Shown here piece after piece: positions 42,139 through 51,481 of a stretch of DNA of 64,000 nt. Both the position numbers and the translations under genes were made by a program. Source of the stretch: Candidatus Obscuribacterales bacterium (lineage in GTDB: Bacteria > Cyanobacteriota > Vampirovibrionia > Obscuribacterales > Obscuribacteraceae); NCBI GenBank assembly GCA_019750335.1, contig JAIEOQ010000006.1, forward strand, positions 62,001-126,000, given 5' to 3'. The notes beneath the pieces are model-generated. The model saw only the letters and a program-made list of their open reading frames with translations. It made no database searches and had not been told where the DNA came from. The stretch's first letter is position 1; the number at the start of each line of letters is the position of its first letter.

Positions 42139-44451
42139 TTATTTTTTACGGGCGGGGATTTTTTTAACGCTAGTATTTGCTGGTTTCATCGTCTTGCCTA
42201 GCTTGTCTTTGACTTCGGCAAAGTCGGGATAATAATGCCCAAGCTGGCTGAGAATCAGCTTTTGTTCTTCTGGCTTTGTTTCAGCCATTTGATAACGAGC
42301 CCACAAAGCTTGCCAATTTGCCGGATCCAGCATTAAAGCTTGATCGATGAATTGTTTTGCCATAGCCTGTTTGTTGGCTTTAAGCATCAGTCCGCCGAGT
42401 ACGGCATAAGTATTGGCTACGGTCGGAGCTTTAGCTAAAGATTTTTGCAATAAAGCTTGTCCCTGCATCAGATCGCTGTTGCTTCTTGGGGCGCTGATGC
42501 AGAGTAGAGCCCATTGTCCGAGAATCTCACCTTCTACGTTTTTATCGCCGGACTCAACTGCCAGCTTGCTGGCCCGATCGTATTCGGTTGTCGCTTGAGC
42601 AAGCCACTGATTGTCTTTGCTGGTGAGGAATTTTTTGCTGGAACAGGAAGCTAAGCCGCTTATGGCTAGAGCCTCGGCGGCTTTCAAACCTTGTTCATGT
42701 GCTGATTTTTCCAGACGGGCATAATTTCTGCTTGCTTCTTCGACATTTTTATTTTTTAGTAAAACCCGCTCCGTATCTCTTATTTCAGCAATCAAACGCT
42801 CCGATTCAACCATGCCCGCTGGAGCTTCTAAAATCAAACGTTCATTACGATAGTCCACGGTAAGTTTGGTTTTGCTCCAAACCGGATTGCCGAGAATACC
42901 CATGGAACCGGCTCTGAATAAGCCGCCGGCAGTCGAGGGTTCGGAGTGAAGAGCAAAAACCGGATCTTTTATTTCGTAACTGCCTAATTTAAGTTTGTTT
43001 AGTTTGATCGAACCGATGTTTAGTTTCTGCCCGTCCAGACCGTATATTTGACCGACAGCAAGAGTTTTAGGCAACCCTAGTTTTGCCGCTATTGTTTGGG
43101 GCAAATTATTGAATGCCGCTCCGGTGTCGACTAAAAAATTCACTTGGTGTTTATCGTTGAGTATTCCCGATACAACTAAAGCCGAGGCGCCGAAAGCAGG
43201 AGACGTTGGAATGATGATTGCGTTTGCCGGAACATTCACGCTTTGCGGATTGGCTAGTATGAGTTTGCGTTCAGGATAATCAATTGCGACCAGAAAGCGA
43301 CGCAATATATTTGCGCCAATCAAGCCGGCGGGACGTTGTCCGATTGCCCCGGCGAAAGAGGATAAATCGCTAACTAATGCCGAGCAATCTTCGACAGTGA
43401 CACTGCCGATATTGATCTTATGCATCTTTATGTAGCTGAGTGGAACAGCTTTAGCACCGGTGGTGACGTTGAAAGTCGATACCGTATAAGGACCGATTTG
43501 GTCAGCACATTTTTTGTCGATTACAGTTTGACTGGCGCCGGTGTCAACAATGAATTTGCCTTCCGGACCGTTGTTTATGCTGGCGTTTATTATTATTTCG
43601 TTGCCCACATATTGAAAAGGAATTGTAATTGGATTGTTATCCAAGCTTCCGGTTTTGCTTTCGGCCGGCATCTTAAAAAGATCGTCGCTGATGTTTGAAT
43701 CAACAACAATAGATTCAATAGTTGTTTCGGCTTTTTTACGTTCACCGGCAAATTCAACAATTCTGTAGGGGGTGGGCATGCCTTCTACGGCTTTATAGTC
43801 CGAAAATTCAAAAGCTTGTTTAACGGCAAAGCCTTGTTCGCTGTCGTGACCCATGAACTCGGTCCGCAAAACAAGATGGCTTTGCGGATCAGCATAAAAA
43901 ATCGTCCATTTACCGTTTGCCGGAATCAGCTTAAAACCCGGACATGTTTTGCCTTGTACTAGTTTGCTGGCTACGCTTTCCAGTTTGACGTCGGGCTTAT
44001 CCAGCTCTTCAAGAGCATTTAAGCCGTGATCAAGTTCGTCTTTCATTCTTTGGACACTGGTGTCGGTGCTGGGAGCTACCCAATTTCCCACTTGAGTCCA
44101 GCCTTCTTTACCGTCAAAGCCCAGAATATTCTTTTGTCCGAGAATAACTGTTTCTAGTCGTAAGCTGTCGCCTTTGCCGATAATTTCGCATTCAAAAGCG
44201 TTTGTCGCTTCAGAGATGCCGGATATGGCTGAAGACTTACAATGATTGCGGGTGCCAAGGGCGTTGGCTTCTTTGATCTTGGCGAAGCCGCCGTAAGCTT
44301 TACCAATTAGTTGTGAGAGCTCTGTTGCCGATGGCTTTGCTGCTGTCTGATCAAGCGCTAATGATCTGCCGCAGCACAGAGTGACGGGCAAGAAAAATAT
44401 AAAGGCGGCAATTGCGTAAGAGTGAATTCTTGGCGGTATCATGAAGGGCAT
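42139..44451 (-). CDS. double retropepsin-like aspartic protease with C-terminal TPR
   Basis: 770 residues. A signal peptide (about 1-33) is followed by a beta-rich domain to about residue 270, then two aspartic protease units, each with a catalytic motif: FIVDTGASQTVI (Asp303) and FLVDTGAAFNNL (Asp442). Each is followed by a GxxxLGA/L-type flap region (GLIGANILRRF; MGILGNPVW). The C-terminus has TPR-like helices (about 620-745: NTYAVLGGLMLKANKQAMAKQFID). Two DTG copies in one chain could form a pseudo-dimer like pepsin. Envelope protease by signal peptide. Start at the first ATG or three codons later. It is divergent from panC with 21 nt between. Confidence 0.8.
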   Translation of the reverse strand: MPFMIPPRIHSYAIAAFIFFLPVTLCCGRSLALDQTAAKPSATELSQLIGKAYGGFAKIKEANALGTRNHCKSSAISGISEATNAFECEIIGKGDSLRLETVILGQKNILGFDGKEGWTQVGNWVAPSTDTSVQRMKDELDHGLNALEELDKPDVKLESVASKLVQGKTCPGFKLIPANGKWTIFYADPQSHLVLRTEFMGHDSEQGFAVKQAFEFSDYKAVEGMPTPYRIVEFAGERKKAETTIESIVVDSNISDDLFKMPAESKTGSLDNNPITIPFQYVGNEIIINASINNGPEGKFIVDTGASQTVIDKKCADQIGPYTVSTFNVTTGAKAVPLSYIKMHKINIGSVTVEDCSALVSDLSSFAGAIGQRPAGLIGANILRRFLVAIDYPERKLILANPQSVNVPANAIIIPTSPAFGASALVVSGILNDKHQVNFLVDTGAAFNNLPQTIAAKLGLPKTLAVGQIYGLDGQKLNIGSIKLNKLKLGSYEIKDPVFALHSEPSTAGGLFRAGSMGILGNPVWSKTKLTVDYRNERLILEAPAGMVESERLIAEIRDTERVLLKNKNVEEASRNYARLEKSAHEQGLKAAEALAISGLASCSSKKFLTSKDNQWLAQATTEYDRASKLAVESGDKNVEGEILGQWALLCISAPRSNSDLMQGQALLQKSLAKAPTVANTYAVLGGLMLKANKQAMAKQFIDQALMLDPANWQALWARYQMAETKPEEQKLILSQLGHYYPDFAEVKDKLGKTMKPANTSVKKIPARKK

Positions 44452-44472
44452 TATCCCAGAAAAAGTCAGGTC

Positions 44473-45360
44473 ATGAAATCAACCACCGAAATAGCAGTTG
44501 TCAAAAGTATCGCTGAAATGCGCGATTGGCAAAAGCGCATTAAGGCTCAAGCCGTGGGCGAGCAAAAGCCGGCTATTGGTTTTGTGCCGACTATGGGTGC
44601 TTTGCATGAGGGGCATCTTTCCTTAATCAGGCGAGCTGTCAAAGAGTGCAAGCATGTGGTTGTTTCAATCTTTGTTAATCCGATGCAATTTGGTCCGCAA
44701 GAAGATTTTGACAAGTATCCTCGCCCTTTTGAAAAAGATCTGGAGCTTTGCAGGCAAGCCGGTGCCGAAGTGATTTTTCACCCTTCTGCTCAAGAGTTCT
44801 ATAAAAACGGTCGTGATTCGAGCACAAAAGTTATTCCACCGGAAGAGCTGACAAACAAGCTTTGCGGGCTTTCGCGCGCCGGGCATTTTACCGGAGTGAC
44901 TACGGTGGTTTTGAAATTATTCTCAGCAGTGCTGCCGGATAAAGCTTATTTCGGTGAAAAAGATTACCAGCAGCTTTGTGTAATCAAACGGATGGTTGAT
45001 GATTTGAATCTGCCTGTTATTGTTGAGCCGGTTCCGACTATCCGCGAAGCGGATGGATTGGCTATGAGTTCGCGCAATGTTTATTTGACTGCCGATGAGC
45101 GTAGGCGTGCGCCCGAGCTTTATCGAACTCTCTGTACTATTCGCGAAGAGGTTGTTGCCGGGCGAGCGAGCTTGAGCGATGCTTTGAAAATCGGGCGCGA
45201 ACGGTTGGGCCGTATCCCGGAATTCTCATTGCAATATTTGGAAGCTTGCGATGCGGAATCCCTTGAGACCTTAAACGAAGCCTGCATACCAATGGTCATT
45301 TTGATTGCGGCAAAATTAGGCAATGTTCGTTTGATCGATAATCTGGTTGTACGTTCTTAA
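44473..45360 (+). CDS. panC: pantothenate synthetase
   Basis: 295 residues, matching PanC (ATP-dependent ligation of pantoate and beta-alanine). The HIGH-type motif TMGALHEGHLSL (His45, His48) is intact. FVNPMQFGPQEDFDKYPR, the GRSRPGHF-like GLSRAGHFTGV and KDYQQLCVI are all present. The ATG at 44473 has AGG upstream; earlier frames lack a ribosome site and would overlap the divergent gene. Its stop codon overlaps the stop of a convergent KARI-like gene by 3-4 bases. No panB or panD is in the window. Confidence 0.95.
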   Translation: MKSTTEIAVVKSIAEMRDWQKRIKAQAVGEQKPAIGFVPTMGALHEGHLSLIRRAVKECKHVVVSIFVNPMQFGPQEDFDKYPRPFEKDLELCRQAGAEVIFHPSAQEFYKNGRDSSTKVIPPEELTNKLCGLSRAGHFTGVTTVVLKLFSAVLPDKAYFGEKDYQQLCVIKRMVDDLNLPVIVEPVPTIREADGLAMSSRNVYLTADERRRAPELYRTLCTIREEVVAGRASLSDALKIGRERLGRIPEFSLQYLEACDAESLETLNEACIPMVILIAAKLGNVRLIDNLVVRS

Positions 45361-46340
45361 AAAGAAATCTTTTCGGCCAGCTCTCTGCCGGTGTCAGCAA
45401 GTAAGGATGATTTTTCTTCTTGCATCAGGTTTTTAATTGTTGGCGAACCGTTTTTTGTGTCACGCAAAAAATCTTGGGCAAACTGTCCGTCTTCTATATT
45501 TGAAAGAATCTTTTGCAAATGGGCTTTGCTTTGCTCGTCGATTATTTGCGGACCGGCAACCGCCGAGCCGTATTTAGCCGTGTTGGAGATTGCTGCTCTC
45601 ATGCCGTCTATGCCTTGATTGAAAAGCAAATCAGCAATCAATTTCACTTCTTTCAAACAAGAGATATATGCCAGCTCGCGTTGATAACCTTGGCTGACCA
45701 GGGTTTCAAAACTGGCTTTAATCAACTCGGGAAGACCGCCGCAGAGAACGGCTTGTTCGCAAAAAAGATCTGTAACTGTTTCTTCGGCTATAGTGGTTTT
45801 AATGGCGCCGGCCCTTGTACAGCCGATTGCTTTGGCGTAAGCCAGGCAGCGGGCCCAGGCTTGTTGGCTATGGTCTCTTTCGACAGCGATAAGAGCCGGT
45901 AAGCCGGAGCCAGATTCATAAAGGCTGCGTAGTTGGCGTCCCGGTCCGGTTGGAGCGACCAGCAGGATATCACCGTGCTCTGGCAAAGGAATTGTTTTGT
46001 GATGAACGACAAAACCGTGAGCAAAAAGTAGCCCGGTCTCTGTTCTTAAGTGTGGCGCAATCTGTTCTGAATAAAGGGAGGAAACGACTTCATCTGGTAG
46101 AAGCAGTCCCAAAAGATCCGCCCTCTTTGCAACCGCGTCTATGCTTAAGGCTTCAAAACCGTCTTTTGTAGCTTGAGTAAAAGCCGAACCGTCCTTTCTG
46201 GCGCCGACTATCACCTTGATTCCGCTGTCCCGTAGGTTCAAGGCGTGGGCCCGGCCTTGGTTTCCGTAACCGATGATCCCTAAGGTTAAATCTCGAATTG
46301 GCTCTAGGCCTGTATCTTTGTCATAAAAAATTGTCGGCAT
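45357..46340 (-). CDS. ketol-acid reductoisomerase homologue with altered catalytic residues
   Basis: 327 residues, the size of class I KARI. The N-terminal NADPH fold shows IIGYGNQGRAHALNLRDSG, and the knotted domain has AHGF, ETVTDLFCEQAVLCGG and GYQRELAYISCL. By alignment to the family pattern, His108, Asp191, Glu195, Glu231 and Ser252 are kept. The active-site Lys of the APKGPGH block is Thr131 (VAPTGPGR), and the metal-ligand Glu of YFECLHE is Ser227 (YISCLKE). KARI makes dihydroxy acids for branched-chain amino acids and can also reduce ketopantoate. Two altered residues suggest a changed reaction. Starts at 46340, with GGA close upstream. Ends overlapping panC. Confidence 0.82.
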   Translation of the reverse strand: MPTIFYDKDTGLEPIRDLTLGIIGYGNQGRAHALNLRDSGIKVIVGARKDGSAFTQATKDGFEALSIDAVAKRADLLGLLLPDEVVSSLYSEQIAPHLRTETGLLFAHGFVVHHKTIPLPEHGDILLVAPTGPGRQLRSLYESGSGLPALIAVERDHSQQAWARCLAYAKAIGCTRAGAIKTTIAEETVTDLFCEQAVLCGGLPELIKASFETLVSQGYQRELAYISCLKEVKLIADLLFNQGIDGMRAAISNTAKYGSAVAGPQIIDEQSKAHLQKILSNIEDGQFAQDFLRDTKNGSPTIKNLMQEEKSSLLADTGRELAEKISF

Positions 46341-46541
46341 AATATATTCCGAAAGCTCCTTTGGGAGCGGCTTTTGTATATACAAACCAGAGTTTCTCAC
46401 CTTTTCTTGCGCGTAGCATTTTGGTTAAAGCTTTGTTAGCAAATCTTGCTATCGGGCAACATCTTGCCTATTCTATTAGTCAGACCTAATCTGCGCGTGA
46501 AAGCTGCTTGTTAGTGGCTTCGGGAACTCAGGGGTGGCTTA

Positions 46542-47570
46542 ATGCAAAACCTGGCACTGTCATATGATAGTTACGCTTTGGCTAACGATGTTGCCATTGT
46601 CGGCGGTGGCGTGGATGGTATCGCTATTGGTGCGATGCTTGCTGCTCGAGGCCTGCCGGTGCATTTGCCTGATTTGGCAACGCGTTCTTGGACTTTAAGC
46701 TTGCCTGGCAGTAACCAAGCTTCAATTTATAAAGCAGGAAAAGTCAGCTTCAGCGTAAAGCCCGACAGTGATTCCTATGTTCGCAGTCCGGATATTCTTA
46801 TTCTTTCCGGGCGAGGGATGGATTACGAGCAATCCCTTGATTCGGTGGCCGAAATGTTGCGTCCCGGTCAAACAGTTTTTCTAATCGATTCTCCTATAGC
46901 TTCGGTGTTTGACCTCTCTCAAAAAATATTCAAGTTGCGCAAACGTATGGCGGTCAATTTGATTGAAACCGGGAGTTTGTATGAATCGGTCACTGTAAGT
47001 GGTGGCACAATCAAAATTTTTGGTTTGAAGGATCAAGTTTCGGTTTGCGGGCGGTCGGTAAACGAAACACGTTCTGGCATTTCAATTGGCAGTAAGCTTT
47101 TTCCTGGCTTGGTCCCGGCGTCAAACGTACTTGAAAGAGGGCTTTCGGACGGTTCGCGTTTTCTCAGAGCAGCAATCAGACTTTTGATTGTCAGTGAAGC
47201 CAAATCCGGTTTGGTTAAATCCACCTTCACGGCCGAAGAACTGGCGATGATTTCAGCTCTGGAAGCTGAAATTCAGGCGCTCGGCAAAATATACAATGTT
47301 TCGATTCCAGCAAGCATAACCATTCGCGAAGATTTTGATTGTTCGCTGGAGCACGATCAGCAAGAGTTAGAGCGAATCGTGCGTGACAATCTTGTGTTAA
47401 TTGCCGATTTAGCGCGTATTGCTTATCATCCGGTACCGACAATTGAAAAGATTATCGATCTCTCAGCTAAAGCGCTCGGGAAAAATCTGCGCCAAGACGG
47501 TCGCAAGCTTGCCGATTTAGGACTGGCTGGGTTAAAGGCTCAAGAAATCATCGAATTCGTCAACTCATGA
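46542..47570 (+). CDS. opine-dehydrogenase-like oxidoreductase
   Basis: 342 residues. The N-terminus binds NAD(P) (VAIVGGGVDGIAIGAMLAARGLPVHL, with a non-canonical GGGxxG), followed by a Rossmann domain (ILILSGRGMDYEQSLDSVAEMLRPGQTVFLIDSP) and then an ETGSLYESVTVSGGTIKIFGL block that recalls the octopine/nopaline dehydrogenase pattern. The C-terminal half is helical, as in opine dehydrogenases and ketopantoate reductases. The catalytic His-Asp pair could not be confirmed. It begins 201 nt from the divergent KARI-like gene. The substrate is unknown. Confidence 0.6.
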   Translation: MQNLALSYDSYALANDVAIVGGGVDGIAIGAMLAARGLPVHLPDLATRSWTLSLPGSNQASIYKAGKVSFSVKPDSDSYVRSPDILILSGRGMDYEQSLDSVAEMLRPGQTVFLIDSPIASVFDLSQKIFKLRKRMAVNLIETGSLYESVTVSGGTIKIFGLKDQVSVCGRSVNETRSGISIGSKLFPGLVPASNVLERGLSDGSRFLRAAIRLLIVSEAKSGLVKSTFTAEELAMISALEAEIQALGKIYNVSIPASITIREDFDCSLEHDQQELERIVRDNLVLIADLARIAYHPVPTIEKIIDLSAKALGKNLRQDGRKLADLGLAGLKAQEIIEFVNS

Positions 47571-47826
47571 CCATTTGCAATGGTTGTAAAGATGGCCTAG
47601 TTGGCCTAAGCTCCAGGTTGTCATTAACAATATAAAAAGCAACTCTCTTCAATCTGACTTGTTCTTGATAAGTCTCTTTGATTAGGCTGAGCTGTAATTC
47701 TTTTCTCTTAGATCAAGTGACTTAAAGACCTCAACTCATTTAGCTAACAGTAACTCTGATTTTTCACAGGCGTTTTTGGCGTTAGGTTGGAACACGAACC
47801 TCGTAACTCTGATTAAGGAGCTGCGT

Positions 47827-49902
47827 ATGTTTTCACGGCTCGCTCCCATCGCCGGCATTTTTGCTGCCATGGTGATGGAGCATTACTTTGCCGGAACGGC
47901 TTATGCCGGGCTTGGCTATGCGTTTATGGCGTTGATGCTTGTTTACACCGTTGTCCATATCTGTTTTGGTGCCCGCCCGGCCTTTATTACGGCCGCCACC
48001 CTTGTTGCCATCGGTCTGGGCTGGCAAAAGTTCGGGCTGGAAGCTGGTTTGCTTTGCGGTGTGCCGACGGTGCTTGCCGTTTGGTATCTCCACGGGATTT
48101 TTCCGGCAGCGCTTATGGCTGGTACTGCCGGTTGCGCTTATTGGGGATGGCATGTCGGCGGAACTTGGCTTGCCGTTCTGTTCGGCGTGCTTGGTCCGAT
48201 TTTGGTGACTACGGTTTATGACGTGTTCCAGTGGATGCACTCTTTGCGCCGTTCTTTTCCTTTCATTTCGCGCTTCCGCTGGATGGCCGAAGGGATTCGC
48301 GATGAAATTCAGCAGTACTTTATCGAGCGTGACACCGATCCGAACCCTGGTGGTACGCGTGAAGATTGGGAATGGTGCATCGGCGCTTCCAAAAATCAGT
48401 TGCACGACATCAGTCTCGGCTCAAGCCAGGATTATCACAAGCCCGGCAAGATTCATATCCGCAATGCCACTTTCCCTGTCCCAAGCAGCGAGCCGATTAA
48501 CTTCAAGCCGCTTGTTTTGGGCGCTGGACGGCGTAACGCAGACGGTTCTCTGGTTTGCCGCAAACCGGCTTTCGTCTACGGACGTTTCGGTGTTGGCGAT
48601 ATGAGCTTCGGCTCACTCGGTCAAAATGCCGTGGAATCTTTGGCTTCCGGAGCCGGACGTGCCGGTGTTCTTTTGAGCACAGGTGAAGGTGGCTTAACGC
48701 CCTATCACTTGCGCGGTGTTAATTACAAGCCGAGTTTGCTCAACTATCTCGGTTGGGCTGTTGCTTATGTACTTTCTTTTGTGTCGAGACGTTGGCGGCG
48801 AGTACCGATGCCTAAGCGCGGATACATTGGCTCCGGGCAGATTATGCTTGAGTTGGGTACGGCTAAGTTTGGCTGCCGCACTGCCACGGGTGCTTTCGAC
48901 TACGACAAGTTTGCTGCGGTTACGGCTAATCCGCATGTGGTAGCAATCAAGTTGAAAATGGCTCAAGGAGCCAAGCCGGGCGGCGGCGGTATTCTGCCTG
49001 GTGCGAAAGTAACCAAAGAGATTGCCTCTATTCGCGGTATTCCGGAGGGCAAAGACTGTCATTCGCCCAACACCTGGAGCGAGTTTCATGATGTGCCGTC
49101 GATGATGGCTTTCATCGCTCGTCTGCAGGCAATCTCCGGTAAACCGGTCGGTGTCAAAATCGTCATCGGTCGGGAAGATTTCATCAACGAAGTTGCTGAA
49201 TGGATGCGGGACAACCCTAACCATGGTCCCGACTTCATTCATGTCGACGGTGGTGAAGGCGGTACCGGTGCTGCTCCCTTGCCTCTGGCCGACTATGTCG
49301 GTATGTCCATTCTGAAAGCTCTGCCTTTGGTCGATAACGTTTTGCGCAAGAACGGTGTTCGCGATCGAGTGATTCTCATGTCGAGCGGTAAAGTTTTCAA
49401 TCCGAGTCAGCTCTTTATCCAGCTGGCACTTGGTGCTGATTATGTCTTCGGTGCTCGCGGTTTCATGAATGCGATGGGTTGTATTCGGGCGCGACGCTGT
49501 GCCGAAGGCACCTGCCCGACCGGAATCGCTACGCATCATAAGTGGTTGCAACGGGCTTTAGTGCCGCGGGTCAAATACATCCGTGTCGCTAATTATGCCG
49601 AAGCGATGCACTCTTGGCTTAAGGTTCTCTTGCGTGTTACCGGGCATCGGGACACTCACGAGTTGAGCCGTTGCGATCTGACAATCGTTGCCGGCAGCTT
49701 GAACGAAACGGGTATGGAGCTTTATCTTCCTTACCCGAAAGATCAAGAGATGTTGCCTTTGGCTCCGATTCCGGAAAGTTACGGGCTAACGGCGCCGCTT
49801 AATCCGCCGGCACTTGCGGTTGGTCAAGTTGGTTTCGATTGGGTACCCGAGCCGGAACCGATTGGTATGAAGCCGCCGATTGCGCACCAGTTATTTCAGT
49901 AG
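47827..49902 (+). CDS. FMN-binding glutamate-synthase-domain protein, membrane-anchored
   Basis: 691 residues from the ATG at 47827 (AAGGAG 7 nt upstream). Three to four N-terminal membrane segments (about 1-140) precede a GltB-type FMN domain. Key blocks: MSFGSLGQNAVESLASGAG, GEGGLTPYH, IHVDGGEGGTGAAPLPLADY and the [3Fe-4S] cysteines in CIRARRCAEGTCPTGIATH. There is no glutaminase domain. This architecture occurs in an 'archaeal-type' or ferredoxin-linked glutamate synthase group of unsettled reaction. It is followed by SDR and NadE-like genes on the same strand, so an amide-transfer or redox module is plausible. Confidence 0.85.
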   Translation: MFSRLAPIAGIFAAMVMEHYFAGTAYAGLGYAFMALMLVYTVVHICFGARPAFITAATLVAIGLGWQKFGLEAGLLCGVPTVLAVWYLHGIFPAALMAGTAGCAYWGWHVGGTWLAVLFGVLGPILVTTVYDVFQWMHSLRRSFPFISRFRWMAEGIRDEIQQYFIERDTDPNPGGTREDWEWCIGASKNQLHDISLGSSQDYHKPGKIHIRNATFPVPSSEPINFKPLVLGAGRRNADGSLVCRKPAFVYGRFGVGDMSFGSLGQNAVESLASGAGRAGVLLSTGEGGLTPYHLRGVNYKPSLLNYLGWAVAYVLSFVSRRWRRVPMPKRGYIGSGQIMLELGTAKFGCRTATGAFDYDKFAAVTANPHVVAIKLKMAQGAKPGGGGILPGAKVTKEIASIRGIPEGKDCHSPNTWSEFHDVPSMMAFIARLQAISGKPVGVKIVIGREDFINEVAEWMRDNPNHGPDFIHVDGGEGGTGAAPLPLADYVGMSILKALPLVDNVLRKNGVRDRVILMSSGKVFNPSQLFIQLALGADYVFGARGFMNAMGCIRARRCAEGTCPTGIATHHKWLQRALVPRVKYIRVANYAEAMHSWLKVLLRVTGHRDTHELSRCDLTIVAGSLNETGMELYLPYPKDQEMLPLAPIPESYGLTAPLNPPALAVGQVGFDWVPEPEPIGMKPPIAHQLFQ

Positions 49903-49976
49903 TCTTGAGTTGATAACGATTAATCGGGGTCGGCAACCGTGCCGGCTCCGGTTAATTCATTCAGGAGTTCTTTCTC

Positions 49977-50738
49977 ATGAATCCAAGTTTAGTCACGGTG
50001 GTTACTGGTGGTGGGCGCGGTATCGGCAAAGCGGTTGCTTTGAAGATCGCTGCTGAAACTGCGGTTATGGTGGTTGGCCGTTCGCGCAAAGATCTGCAAG
50101 CTGTCTGCGCTGAAATTAAGGCTGCAGGCGGTGTTGCCGAATACTGTGTCGGTGATGTATCGCGTCCGGCAACGGCCAAGCGTTGTTTGACGAAGATTGC
50201 AAATCTTGGTTGGACCGTGCGCAATCTGGTTTTGAATGCCGGCATCGCTAAAGGCGGAGCTTGCACTAAGATCGAGCATAAAGTCTGGAAGCAAATGTTT
50301 GCAGTGAATGTGAATGGTGCTTTCTATTTTGCTAAAACCTTTTTGCCGGGCATGGTTGAACAGAAAGCCGGTACCATCAGCGTGATCAGCAGTATCGCTG
50401 GGCTGAAAGGTTTCAAGTATCAGTCTGCTTATTGTGCAACTAAGCATGCTCTGGTCGGCATGGCTACGAGCTGGGCTCTGGAGTACGCTAAGTACGGCAT
50501 TGTTGTTGTGCCTATTTGTCCTGGCTTTGTCGCCACGGACATGACTCAACAAACTCTCGATAGCTTGGTCAGGCATCGCAATATTTCGCTTGCCGAAGCG
50601 GAGGCAATTGTCGCTGACGAGAACCCGCAAAAACGGATTATCCAAGCTGAAGAGATTGCTGATGCCGTCCTTACGGTCTGTCAAAACAAGATTCCTTCTT
50701 TGAACGGACACCCGCTTGTTTTGTCGGGAGGAGCCTAA
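49977..50738 (+). CDS. short-chain dehydrogenase/reductase
   Basis: 253 residues, classical SDR. TGGGRGIG (10-17) binds the dinucleotide; NAG (about 88-90) and catalytic Ser138/139, Tyr152 and Lys156 (YCATK) are all present. The C-terminal part has CPGFVATDM, the usual loop. Many relatives are 3-ketoacyl-ACP reductases (FabG) or sorbitol-type enzymes; the substrate is not readable. CAGGAG lies 9 nt upstream of the ATG. The NadE-like gene starts 1 nt after its stop codon, so the two are tightly linked. Confidence 0.9.
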   Translation: MNPSLVTVVTGGGRGIGKAVALKIAAETAVMVVGRSRKDLQAVCAEIKAAGGVAEYCVGDVSRPATAKRCLTKIANLGWTVRNLVLNAGIAKGGACTKIEHKVWKQMFAVNVNGAFYFAKTFLPGMVEQKAGTISVISSIAGLKGFKYQSAYCATKHALVGMATSWALEYAKYGIVVVPICPGFVATDMTQQTLDSLVRHRNISLAEAEAIVADENPQKRIIQAEEIADAVLTVCQNKIPSLNGHPLVLSGGA

Positions 50739-50739
50739 G

Positions 50740-51405
50740 ATGAGCGCTAATCTGAAAAGTACGTTAGTCTCTTGGATTGCCGAAAATACCAAAACGGCCA
50801 AAGGTTTACTTGTCCCGGTTAGTGGCGGTTCGGATAGCGCTGTGCTCTTTTCTCTCTGTCGCGAAGCGGCTCCGGAAAAGACCACAGCAGTTTATGCCGG
50901 GAGCAAAGAGACTTTGCGTTGTCGCGACTGGTTGGAAGGAGTAGGTCCGATCTCTTACTTGTCGCCGTCGGAAGAATCCGATGATCCTGAGCTTTCGCGC
51001 TGGCTTGAGTTCATCAAATTAAGCCGGTCGCAAAAGGCGCGTTTGGTCGGATCGCGCAATCGCAGCGAAGACGTTATGGGCAGTTACAGCTTGTCCAGCC
51101 GCATGGTCACTTACTTGCCCCTGGGCGGGCTATGGAAGTATCAGGTGATGGAGCTGGCTGCTTTTATCGGTGTGCCGGCAGAGATCTTGGAATCGAGCCG
51201 CAAAGCCGATCCTGATTGCGGGCGTCCGCAAGAGCTTGCTGAAATTCCGCTTGAGTCTCTCGACCTCTTTTTGCGTGTCAAAGTAGGCGAGCTTGCTGAA
51301 AGTGAGCTTAAAGCTTTGACGACGGCGCAAATCGAGTATATCGAGAAGCTTTACCAGAGCCATCAGTTTCGCAAAACGTTGCCGCTGGTTGGTCCGAAAG
51401 TTTAA
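50740..51405 (+). CDS. NadE-like ATP-pyrophosphatase (NAD synthase family)
   Basis: 221 residues from the ATG at 50740 (GGAGGAG 7 nt upstream, inside the end of the SDR gene). The PP-loop SGGSDSAV (28-35) replaces the usual SGGIDS. GSRNRSEDVMGSYSLSSRM corresponds to the NadE GTxNKTE...GYxTxYGD block, and LPLGGLWKYQVMELAAFIGVP to its following helix. It is shorter than a typical 260-280-residue NadE. It may be a true ammonia-dependent NAD synthase or a relative with another adenylated acceptor. A strong terminator follows. Confidence 0.7.
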   Translation: MSANLKSTLVSWIAENTKTAKGLLVPVSGGSDSAVLFSLCREAAPEKTTAVYAGSKETLRCRDWLEGVGPISYLSPSEESDDPELSRWLEFIKLSRSQKARLVGSRNRSEDVMGSYSLSSRMVTYLPLGGLWKYQVMELAAFIGVPAEILESSRKADPDCGRPQELAEIPLESLDLFLRVKVGELAESELKALTTAQIEYIEKLYQSHQFRKTLPLVGPKV

Positions 51406-51432
51406 GTAAACCTTGATCTGAACTGATCTTCC

Positions 51433-51474
51433 AAAAAAGAGAGCGGGCCAAAGTTTGGGCTTGCTCTCTTTTTA
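51433..51474 (+). terminator. intrinsic terminator after the NadE-like gene
   Basis: Stem AAAAAAGAGAGC / GCTCTCTTTTT around an 18-nt loop with internal GGCC/GGGC pairing, followed by TTTATTTTTA. Confidence 0.8.
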
Positions 51475-51481
51475 TTTTTAT

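Noticed and set aside
47570..47584. ACCATT-TGC-AATGGT hairpin as a terminator
   Set aside because: Only a 6-bp stem overlapping the stop codon and no U tract.
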